DNA of 59,658 bases. It comes from Ignavibacteria bacterium (GTDB taxonomy: Bacteria > Bacteroidota > Ignavibacteria > Ignavibacteriales > Ignavibacteriaceae). This document shows positions 52,617 to 59,658 of the stretch, piece after piece; the first letter of the stretch is position 1; every line of letters starts with the position of its first letter. Below the pieces are notes generated by a model that searched no databases, was not told where the DNA came from, and saw nothing but the letters and a program-made list of their open reading frames with translations. A program made the translations under genes and the position numbers. The stretch is taken from contig JAUYAB010000080.1 of assembly GCA_030693705.1 (NCBI GenBank), forward strand, positions 1-59,658, given 5' to 3'.

Positions 52617-55061
52617 ATGAATGCTAAAAAACTGCTTTTTTTCTTTTTTTGTTTCTGTTTCATTCTTGCTGCACAACAAATCCCCAAATGGAGCCTTGAA
52701 CTTGATTCCCCGATTGAAAGTTATTACTTCCTCGACAACGGGAACCAACTCTTTTTACAATGCGCTGAAAATATTTATCTCTACGATGCAGTTAAGGGAG
52801 AAAAGAAATATGCACTTGAGATTGATGATTACGAGAAAGAGGGAGTTCATCAAATTGCCGGGAATTATTATCTGGTTAGCGCAGATGACAAAGTTCAAGC
52901 CTATAATGCCCTTACCGGTAAATTAGCCTGGGAGAAAGAGTATCCCGATGTAGAACAAAAAGATTTCGTAAATCTTTTTTTAATTGGCGATATTACGGTA
53001 CTGCGGTTTGGTGGTATTCATATCGGAATTGATCTTCAAAACGGAAATGAATTATGGCGGCAGGAGTTCGGATATAATCAGAAACTATATCAGCTCGATG
53101 CTTGGAATTGGAAAGTCCTGAAAAAACAAAACCGGTTTGTTGTGTTGTTCTATTCTGAAGGAATTGGACTCTTCGATATGAAATCTGGAAATAGAGTCTT
53201 CCTTGCAGATGATTATGAAGTTGAGTATGATCTGCCGGAAAAAGGTCGGCGGTGGAGTTATATCTCAAAAGATGAACGCTACTTAGTATTATGTTTAGAT
53301 GGCGCTCTAGCCGTAATTGATGTTGCAAACAACCGGGAACTTTTCAAGCGCAAAACCTCTTTCGATGCCGATCAGGAAGTAATCTTTACGACCGAAAAAG
53401 GATGCGTCATTCTCGGTGAAGAAAACACTTTCTTCTTCGATGAAGAGAATGGGAAACTAACTGAAGTTAACGTCGGTGCAGATGATTTCAGAACTTTTGA
53501 AATAATGAAGGTAGCTAACAAAGATTACCTGTTTGCCGGTTTAAAAAATGGTATGCTTGCCATTGATTTGGGAGAAGGCAAAGTTCTCTGGCAATCACAA
53601 AAAGATGATAAAGATTTTGCCGGTTATGCCCATCGATATTTAAAAGTTGAAGGAAATGATTTGCTGCTGACTTATACAAGTACATCGGTTGCAGAAGGAG
53701 GCGCTAATGTTTATTTGATGCGCATAAATGCCTTAACCGGAAAAGTTGTTTACAGAACAACTTCTTTGGGAACAACTCCATACGGCACAGCCGATTGGGC
53801 GAAGTCTTTATTTGGTGGTATAATGAAAACATTAAAAGTTGAAAATACTCTTGGCTGGGAAAATATTGGTTTTAATTATGTGACTTTAGAATATGATGGA
53901 AACATTGTTTTCGGCACGTTATCAATTAATTCGTTGTGTAATCCTGATACGAAAGAAAAAGGAGGGGATGGAATTTCAATAATAAATCCCAAAACGGGTG
54001 AAATTCTTTTTAAAGACTATTTACGTTTGAGCGATTATTCAATTACTGCCGGAGGAGCAGTTCGTTATGCCGATATGATGCCCTTCATCGATGGAAATAT
54101 TGCCTATCTTGTCGGTAATGAAAATGTTGCAGCATACGATTTAAAAGCAAAGAAAAGATTGTGGGTGAATAATGGAACTATCAAAGCAATTCCCCGTGAA
54201 GGAATGGTTGTAGATAATGTATTGTACGTTAAAATGGGAGAAAAGAAGTTTACCATTGATATGGTTCCTCCCGCAATATTTTTTGATGGAGTTGGGATGA
54301 AAATTCAAAATAAATGGGATGAAACACCTTACGGTTTTGCTGCCTATGATTGTGCATCGGGGAAACTTCTTTGGCGAATTGAAACCGAAACAGACCCAAG
54401 TTTCTTAACTCCGAATTTTTCATTAAGGAACAATTATAATTCCGGTTCAAAACATCTCTATTTCGGAGATGAGGAAAATATCTATGCATTGCAAATGAAA
54501 GCGGATGGCGGGAAATATGATTTCACAATTAATCTGAGTAAAAATGATCTTGGGAAAATGCCCTACAAAAAAACTTATGCTATAGATGAGTGGCCGATAG
54601 GAAGTATCGGGTATGGAGCCGAATACACTTATTACAGCTACGGTGGAAAAGAATACAGTAAATATATTTCTGCACTCGAGCAGGCAGATGCTTCTTGTGA
54701 GTATAATGGTTTGTTCACCATTTGGGGTGCAGCGGCAAAAAAATGTCTTCGTGTGGTCTATGATCAAAACTCTATTTTCGTGATGGGAACTGAAGGAATA
54801 GGACTTATTAACGCCGCGGATGGAAAATTAAATTGGAAACATGAATGGGAATATGATCAAGATAATGTTCAATTCATGCCTCACATTATTGGTGAAAAAT
54901 TAGTTTATTGTGTTGAACGAAAATTGACATCCGTTGATATCAAAACCGGAGCTACGCGATGGCAAGCGAAGGAGGCAAAACGTCCGATTTTTGTAATTGC
55001 TCCAAACGAAAAATATATTTTTACAATCGATAAAGAATTAATCAAGGGATACGAATTATAA
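52617..55061 (+). CDS. Secreted PQQ-like beta-propeller protein
   Basis: The 814-residue protein has a signal peptide (MNAKKLLFFFFCFCFILAAQ) and a strong ribosome site AAAGGAG. The rest is made of beta-propeller blades of the PQQ-like type (YLYDAVKGEKKYALEI, AYNALTGKLAWEKEY, GIDLQNGNELWRQEF, AAYDCASGKLLWRIE, LINAADGKLNWKHEW, VDIKTGATRWQAKE). There are two propellers or one very long array. No PQQ-enzyme active-site disulfide or quinone ligands are evident, so it is more likely a scaffold or binding protein of the periplasm or outer surface than a dehydrogenase. Confidence 0.85.
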   Translation: MNAKKLLFFFFCFCFILAAQQIPKWSLELDSPIESYYFLDNGNQLFLQCAENIYLYDAVKGEKKYALEIDDYEKEGVHQIAGNYYLVSADDKVQAYNALTGKLAWEKEYPDVEQKDFVNLFLIGDITVLRFGGIHIGIDLQNGNELWRQEFGYNQKLYQLDAWNWKVLKKQNRFVVLFYSEGIGLFDMKSGNRVFLADDYEVEYDLPEKGRRWSYISKDERYLVLCLDGALAVIDVANNRELFKRKTSFDADQEVIFTTEKGCVILGEENTFFFDEENGKLTEVNVGADDFRTFEIMKVANKDYLFAGLKNGMLAIDLGEGKVLWQSQKDDKDFAGYAHRYLKVEGNDLLLTYTSTSVAEGGANVYLMRINALTGKVVYRTTSLGTTPYGTADWAKSLFGGIMKTLKVENTLGWENIGFNYVTLEYDGNIVFGTLSINSLCNPDTKEKGGDGISIINPKTGEILFKDYLRLSDYSITAGGAVRYADMMPFIDGNIAYLVGNENVAAYDLKAKKRLWVNNGTIKAIPREGMVVDNVLYVKMGEKKFTIDMVPPAIFFDGVGMKIQNKWDETPYGFAAYDCASGKLLWRIETETDPSFLTPNFSLRNNYNSGSKHLYFGDEENIYALQMKADGGKYDFTINLSKNDLGKMPYKKTYAIDEWPIGSIGYGAEYTYYSYGGKEYSKYISALEQADASCEYNGLFTIWGAAAKKCLRVVYDQNSIFVMGTEGIGLINAADGKLNWKHEWEYDQDNVQFMPHIIGEKLVYCVERKLTSVDIKTGATRWQAKEAKRPIFVIAPNEKYIFTIDKELIKGYEL

Positions 55062-55077
55062 TAGTTGTTGGAATGGT

Positions 55078-55110
55078 TAAAGGATGGTCATATGCTATGG
55101 CCATCCTTTA
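55078..55110 (+). terminator. 15-bp hairpin after the PQQ-like gene
   Basis: TAAAGGATGGTCATA pairs with TATGGCCATCCTTTA (one G-T pair) around a 3-base loop, 16 bases after the stop. There is no T-run, so it may be a 3'-end stabiliser or a factor-dependent terminator rather than an intrinsic one. Confidence 0.65.
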
Positions 55111-55264
55111 GCCAAGAAATTATTTAACGGATTATTTGGTAAAAAGAAGTTAAGAAAAGTAAAGACTCTTGGACGTAAGGGAAAATTCGATTAAATTTGG
55201 ACTGCAAATTTCTATAACTTTGAATACCATCGAAGTGAAAAACTTGTAAAAAATCAAACAAACC

Positions 55265-55312
55265 GCACCCGTAGCTTAACCCGCCTTTGGCGGATAAATT
55301 GGATAGAGCATC
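55265..55312 (+). pseudogene. tRNA-Arg pseudo-copy interrupted by a palindrome
   Basis: GCACCCGTAGCTTA (55265-55278) and ATTGGATAGAGCATC (55298-55312) are identical to the first 29 bases of the tRNA-Arg gene 112 bases downstream. They are split in the D-arm by 19 inserted bases (acccgcctttggcggataa). After 55312 the similarity stops, so the anticodon, T arm and 3' acceptor are missing. It cannot make a tRNA. Confidence 0.88.
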
Positions 55313-55376
55313 AGACCGGAGTTTATCCGCAAAGTTGGAGAAAAGGAAGTTTGGAAATATGAAATGATACTTTAAT

Positions 55377-55450
55377 GCACCCGTAGCTTAATTGGATAGA
55401 GCATCTGACTACGGATCAGAAGGTTCGGGGTTCGAATCCCTGCGGGTGCA
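55377..55450 (+). tRNA. tRNA-Arg (anticodon ACG)
   Basis: A full cloverleaf: acceptor arms GCACCCG (55377-55383) and CGGGTGC (55443-55449) with discriminator A; a D-arm around GCTTAATTGGATAGAGC; anticodon stem TCTGA/TCAGA with loop CTACGGA, giving anticodon ACG; and a T arm with GGTTCGAATCC. The 3' CCA is not encoded. A broken partial copy lies just upstream. Confidence 0.96.
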
Positions 55451-56434
55451 CTTAAATAAGTCTTACAGTTCATCTCCAAGTGTATCTCCCATCCCGGAGG
55501 TGATTACCCTTAATTTCCTGATTGTAATTCCTTTTTGCATAGTTCGTTGGTTAATATTGTTTATACAAAATGAAACAACTTCAAATAACAAAAGATAAAC
55601 CGGGTTATCTAATTCTTGCCATTAAGTCTTTTTTTACTAATAAAGGAGAAGTGTCTAACACAAAAAATGCGATTAATCTTAGGCTCCTCTTTGCAGTTTA
55701 CTATTTTTTCTGACATCGTGATTACATAATTTCTTTAATGCTTAAGATATTTCAATAACCAAGCGCGGTAAACCGCATGGTTGATGGTTGAGTTTTGATG
55801 GATGATGGAATTGCACCAAAGCGTCCAAAATATCTTGACATAAAAAACAAAAATTTAACTGCCAGTACTATAACCTGGTGACTCAACACCTAAATAATAT
55901 GTAATTAATGATTGAATAATATCTTCGATTAAATTCTTGTTTTTTAGGACACGATTTACGAACGTGCCTGCCCGGCTCAGACGGGGATTATCGAATAGCG
56001 TTTTTAATTTTTATAATTTCTAAAATCAACAATCGTTTATCCTGGTTCTGAGATTAAATCCCGTCCCGGTAGCTATCGGGACGGATGTTTGGCGGCTATG
56101 CCGCACTAAGATTGAATGTTTGCATAGATGAGTGAAAAAACATTCATTCATCCATAATGCTAAAAATATTCGTACCATAGACCTTAGTCTGTGCTGCTGC
56201 TTAAAACTTTATCAAACAGGGAAAACGTACATCTAAAAAAGTTTAAGGGAATCGAATGGTTTTCACTTGAATTATCGTTTTCTATTTTAATTGTCGGATG
56301 GCTTCAGTAAATATGGATCGTTAGAAATTAATTATATTGCACGGTGGAATTGTATTGGTATCCTCCGTTTAACGATGGAGATTACTCATCAATAAAAAAT
56401 AGAAAGCCAAAAACAAATCGAAATTCAATCGTAA
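55451..56434. other. Intergenic region with dispersed repeat and palindromes
   Basis: I find no supported gene in these 980 bases; short frames lack ribosome sites. The region holds a third copy of the dispersed repeat (blocks at about 55964-55993 and 56040-56052), a near-perfect palindrome CCGTCCCGGTAGCTATCGGG plus ACGG (56061-56084), GCGGC-TAT-GCCGC (56092-56104) and a 9-bp inverted pair TGAATGTTT/AAACATTCA (56113-56121 and 56138-56146). The three palindromes follow each other closely, as if part of one element. Confidence 0.65.
55964..56052 (+). repeat. Dispersed intergenic repeat, copy 3
   Basis: Carries gtgcctgcccggctcagacg with gggattatcga and, about 45 bases on, tcctggttctgag, matching in order the blocks of 5106-5205. 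It is the most diverged of the three. Confidence 0.5.
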
Positions 56435-57451
56435 ATGAAAATAAGAAAAATCAGAGCAATTGCAGATGATCTGTTTGAGCGGAATAAGTATGAGGAAGCG
56501 TTCTACTTATATGATGAAATTTATTCCCGGATATGGAGCGCAATCGGCACAATCCAAAATGGTTTAAATGATTTTTCTTCCAATTTTCTTGGGAATAGCT
56601 ACCAATCTTATTATAAGTTAAAAAATAATTTTACTTTGCAAGCTGCGGAAACGGTTTTCAAAAAATGGTTCGATCTGGATGTTGACCAAACCTTAAACGA
56701 GCTGACTTTTACTACCTTCGGACACGTTCAATGCATCTGTTACTCACCGTATTTAAATAAAACAATTTCTGCAGATGTGGTCTATCTTGAATTCTTGGTT
56801 CTTCAGACACTGATAAATGAAGGCGATAAAGATGATTGGCTAAATCATTTATTCAAAATTGCCACACCGGTATCGGAAGACATGCGCCTGAAAAAAATTC
56901 GTTGTAATATAACGGATTCCACTCTTAAAAAACTTGTTGCAGAAAATGCCGAAAAACTGAAGACTACCGACTGGAGAGATGTGAACATCTGCATCCTGGA
57001 TTACCTCTTAAATATGGGAGACAATTTTTCCGATCTTTATTTAGCTATCAAAAAAATTGTTGGTACCTATTTCCGCCAAAAAACTCACCGCAATAAAAAA
57101 ACAGATAAAAAAGAGAAGTCTCAAAATGAAAGTTATAAGGGACAAAATTATGAGCGGCATGAGAAATATGAACGGTATGAGAAATATGAAAACGCTTCGT
57201 TTTTCGCCAAAGATACTTTTGATGCCACACGCGCAACCGATTTTGAAAAAACAAAATATTATTCGCAAGTATTGGGATTAACAGGTAAGGTCTCAAAAGC
57301 TTCTATCCGGAAAAAATATTTGGAGTTGATCGCTCAATATCATCCGGACAAGGTTTTTGAACTTGGCGAGGAATTGAAAATTCTTGCCGAAATAAAAACA
57401 AAACAGCTTAACGCGGCTTATGATTGGATGAAGAAGAAATACACGGTTTAA
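56435..57451 (+). CDS. J-domain protein with unknown N-terminal region
   Basis: The 338-residue protein has a helical N-terminal region of about 210 residues that matches no family I know, a highly charged linker (about 215-260) with short YE-rich repeats (YERHEKYERYEKYE), and a C-terminal J domain (about 275-338). The J domain has the HPD motif in AQYHPDKV, so it can stimulate a DnaK ATPase. J domains at the C-terminus usually recruit Hsp70 to a specialised client. The gene stands alone and has no clear ribosome site. Confidence 0.8.
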   Translation: MKIRKIRAIADDLFERNKYEEAFYLYDEIYSRIWSAIGTIQNGLNDFSSNFLGNSYQSYYKLKNNFTLQAAETVFKKWFDLDVDQTLNELTFTTFGHVQCICYSPYLNKTISADVVYLEFLVLQTLINEGDKDDWLNHLFKIATPVSEDMRLKKIRCNITDSTLKKLVAENAEKLKTTDWRDVNICILDYLLNMGDNFSDLYLAIKKIVGTYFRQKTHRNKKTDKKEKSQNESYKGQNYERHEKYERYEKYENASFFAKDTFDATRATDFEKTKYYSQVLGLTGKVSKASIRKKYLELIAQYHPDKVFELGEELKILAEIKTKQLNAAYDWMKKKYTV

Positions 57452-57835
57452 CTTTTTTTAGTTACCATAGCTACACGATTCATAGTTTCTGAAAAAGTTT
57501 GATAGAAAAGCAATCCCAGCCATATTCATTAAAGTAGTGCTGCAAAAATTGCGGCTCTTGCTTTATCATTCCTTCCCCAGTTATCATCCTCTTCAGAATT
57601 TTCTCTTCCTTCTCTTTTTCCCTTTAAACTGCTTTTTAAATTATAGGGTGTCTTTTAAGTTAAAGTTAAGATTTGAATGTCGTAATTGATTTGCGTCTCC
57701 AAAGAAGATTCTGCTGATCGATAAAACAATATTTTTACAAGATTTAAAGGATGAAGACTCGGAGTGATTATTTAGAATTCTTATATTTAGCATCGAAATT
57801 TAATTAATATTTGAACTTGGAGTTGAAACCCTCGA
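57452..57835. other. Intergenic region, no clear feature
   Basis: No promoter, terminator or gene stands out. On the minus strand about 40 codons between roughly 57530 and 57650 are free of stops but have no start codon or ribosome site. A weak ribosome site (GGAG, 13 bases upstream) serves the next gene. Confidence 0.5.
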
Positions 57836-59551
57836 ATGCCATTACTTAAACCGAAGCTTTTTACAACTTTAAAAAATTATAACAAAACTCAATTCATCGC
57901 CGATGCTACCGCAGGTGTAATAGTCGGAATTGTTGCTTTACCATTAGCTATTGCGTTCGCCATCGCAAGCGGCGTAACACCGGAAAAAGGAATTATTACT
58001 GCTATTATCGCTGGATTTATTATCTCGGTCTTTGGCGGCAGCCGCGTACAGATTGGCGGACCTACTGGCGCTTTTATCATAATTGTTTATGGAATTATTC
58101 AAAATTATGGAACTACCGGTTTAACAATAGCAACCATTATGGCTGGAATAATATTAGTCATAATGGGTTTTGCGAGACTTGGTTCTCTTATTAAATTTAT
58201 ACCCTATCCCGTAGTCGTTGGTTTTACAAGCGGAATTGCGCTGCTTATTTTTTCAACTCAGATAAAAGATTTTTTCGGTTTGCAGATGCTAAAAGTCCCG
58301 GCTGAATTTCATGAAAAATGGATAGCCTACTTTGGAGCTTTTTCAACAATAAATTATTATGTCTTTGGAATCGCGTTACTTTCTCTGTTGATTATGATTT
58401 TCTGGACAAAGGTGACACACAGAATTCCCGGCTCATTAATTGCTATAATCGTTTCCACCATTTTGGTCATTGTTTTCAAATTGCCTGTAGATACCATCGG
58501 AAGTAAATTCGGAGAAATTCCATCTAATTTACCGGCGCTGCATCTTGTAGAAATAAATTTAAGTTTGATAAGAAATTTGATAGCACCGGCAACCGTAATT
58601 GCAATACTTGCAGCTATTGAATCGCTTCTTTCGGCAGTAGTTGCGGATGGAATGATCGGTGGAAAACATCGAAGTAATATGGAGCTTGTCGCGCAAGGTT
58701 TAGCTAATATTGTTGCTCCTCTCTTTGGTGGAATACCGGCAACCGGAGCTATTGCCCGAACTGCTACAAATATTAAAAATGGTGGAAGAACACCGGTTGC
58801 TGGAATTATCCATGCAATAACTCTTTTACTTATTATGCTCTTCTTTGGTAACTATGCAAAATTAATTCCGATGGCAACATTAGCCGCAATTCTTGTTATA
58901 GTTTCTTACAATATGAGTGAGTGGCATGCATTTAAGACACTCTTAAAAAGCCCTAAGAGCGATGTTGTAGTTTTAATCACTACCTTCTCTTTAACTGTAT
59001 TGTTTGATTTGACCATAGCTATTGAGATTGGAATGATCTTAGCCGTTTTGCTCTTTATGAAACGGATGTCAGAAGTTTCTAATGTAAGTGTAATAACAAG
59101 AGAATTGGAAGATGAAGACGAGTTGCCGGATCCGAATTCTGTCGATAAAAAATTAATCCCGGCAGGAGTTGAGGTCTTTGAAATTAACGGACCATTCTTC
59201 TTTGGTGCAGCTTCAAAATTTAAAGAAGAAATGAGAATGATTGAAGCGCCGCCGAAAGTTAGAATTATAAGAATGAGAAATGTACCCGCAGTAGATGCAA
59301 CGGGGATGCAGACTATAAAGGACTTTTACAAAGATGCTATAAAACAAGGGACAAAAATAATTCTATCCGGAGTTCACACGCAACCGTTATATGCGATGAC
59401 ACAAGCAGGAATATTCGATTTAGTGGGAGAAGAGAATATATTTGGTAACATTGATGACGCGTTAGATCGTGCACGCGAAATTCTTGGTTTGGAAAAACTT
59501 GGTAGACCGGTAGATTTTGTTGCGACCGTCAAAAGAGAAATGAAGAACTAA
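57836..59551 (+). CDS. SulP-family anion transporter with STAS domain
   Basis: The 571-residue protein has the SulP transmembrane domain of about 12-14 helices (residues 20-420), with the signatures [32 protein letters not shown] and the later [18 protein letters not shown]-terminal STAS domain (about 440-550) has [11 protein letters not shown], where a Ser/Thr is the usual regulatory site. The family carries sulfate, bicarbonate or other anions by proton or sodium coupling. Neighbours do not fix the substrate. The ATG has GGAG 13 bases upstream. Confidence 0.93.
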   Translation: MPLLKPKLFTTLKNYNKTQFIADATAGVIVGIVALPLAIAFAIASGVTPEKGIITAIIAGFIISVFGGSRVQIGGPTGAFIIIVYGIIQNYGTTGLTIATIMAGIILVIMGFARLGSLIKFIPYPVVVGFTSGIALLIFSTQIKDFFGLQMLKVPAEFHEKWIAYFGAFSTINYYVFGIALLSLLIMIFWTKVTHRIPGSLIAIIVSTILVIVFKLPVDTIGSKFGEIPSNLPALHLVEINLSLIRNLIAPATVIAILAAIESLLSAVVADGMIGGKHRSNMELVAQGLANIVAPLFGGIPATGAIARTATNIKNGGRTPVAGIIHAITLLLIMLFFGNYAKLIPMATLAAILVIVSYNMSEWHAFKTLLKSPKSDVVVLITTFSLTVLFDLTIAIEIGMILAVLLFMKRMSEVSNVSVITRELEDEDELPDPNSVDKKLIPAGVEVFEINGPFFFGAASKFKEEMRMIEAPPKVRIIRMRNVPAVDATGMQTIKDFYKDAIKQGTKIILSGVHTQPLYAMTQAGIFDLVGEENIFGNIDDALDRAREILGLEKLGRPVDFVATVKREMKN

Positions 59552-59596
59552 GATTTAATAAAGTTTTTATTCAAATAATTAATTCGAGGATTTAGT

Positions 59597-59658
59597 TTGG
59601 ACCTTACAATCAAAGATATTTCTGTTCTACTGATTAAACCGGAAAAGGAAATTCAAGG
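59597..59658 (+). CDS. Start of a further gene (partial), HTH-like
   Basis: A TTG at 59597 follows GAGGA with six bases of spacing and opens a frame to the window end. The 20 visible residues (MDLTIKDISVLLIKPEKEIQ if TTG is read as Met) have the pattern of an excisionase/MerR-type helix-turn-helix start, as in regulators and some PTS EIIA proteins of this phylum. Too short to be sure. Confidence 0.5.
   Translation, partial: MDLTIKDISVLLIKPEKEIQ

Noticed and set aside
55392-55598. 68-codon open frame on the plus strand
   Set aside because: It starts inside the tRNA-Arg gene and has no ribosome site; it is a by-product of the tRNA sequence.
57530-57650. Stop-free minus-strand stretch with a KGKREGREN-like translation
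   Set aside because: About 40 codons only, with no start codon or ribosome site; possibly a worn repeat but not supportable as a gene.

Overview
The window is AT-rich, densely coding bacterial chromosome. The organism is most likely an Ignavibacteria-type member of the Bacteroidota/Chlorobi group. Several secreted proteins end in a type IX secretion (Por) sorting domain with the NYPNPFNP signature. FISUMP domains, fibronectin-like 'YYWRV' repeats, Bacteroidota-style lipoproteins and a GH92/GH47 pair fit the same lineage. The lexA promoter looks like an ordinary sigma-70 promoter (TTGACT-17-TATATT). The exact species cannot be read from the sequence.

Layout. 1-0.2 kb: a 42-bp tandem repeat. 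0.4-10.1 kb: secreted and T9SS-exported proteins, with a VapBC-type toxin-antitoxin pair lodged between a T9SS gene and a decayed copy of its own 3' end. 10.2-18.0 kb: a Dlt-like aminoacyl-transfer locus in two convergent operons. The plus strand carries an SGNH (DltD-like) protein, a carrier protein and an MBOAT acyltransferase. The minus strand carries two DltA-like adenylating enzymes and two related GNAT acetyltransferases. 18.3-22.3 kb: murein-peptide processing (NlpC/P60 peptidase and a Tat-exported dipeptide epimerase), then a GH9 glucanase. 22.4-35.5 kb: a probable synthase-dependent exopolysaccharide locus with a KaiC-like/degenerate GGDEF protein, TPR/beta-barrel exporter, processive GT2, small membrane protein, deacetylase-like protein, lipoprotein and hybrid sensor. 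35.6-40.3 kb: lexA with its operator, a phosphoesterase and TonB receptor pair, YjbQ and GNAT. 40.3-41.2 kb: a small HTH / 45-residue ORF / SpoVG-like cassette. 41.4-47.5 kb: DUF72, mannosidases GH47 and GH92, a DinB-fold protein and a NYN/OST-HTH protein. 47.4-51.2 kb: a REP-associated tyrosine transposase flanked by composite hairpin repeats, with a FISUMP lipoprotein and a cyclase-like protein between repeat clusters. 51.2-59.6 kb: DNA polymerase IV, a PQQ-propeller protein, tRNA-Arg with an interrupted pseudo-copy, a J-domain protein, a SulP transporter and the start of a further gene.

Working together. The Dlt-like locus and the exopolysaccharide locus are both envelope-modifying systems. 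The first has every part needed to activate a small acid, load it on a carrier, move it across the membrane and esterify a surface polymer. The second has every part needed to polymerise a glycan at the inner membrane and send it through the outer membrane. Several catalytic or signalling domains in the second locus have lost key residues (NodB-like, histidine-kinase ATPase, GGDEF-like), so its control looks non-standard. Two families of short palindromic repeats have spread through the intergenic space. One is tied to the transposase. The other has inserted into a tRNA copy and apparently into a member of the first family.
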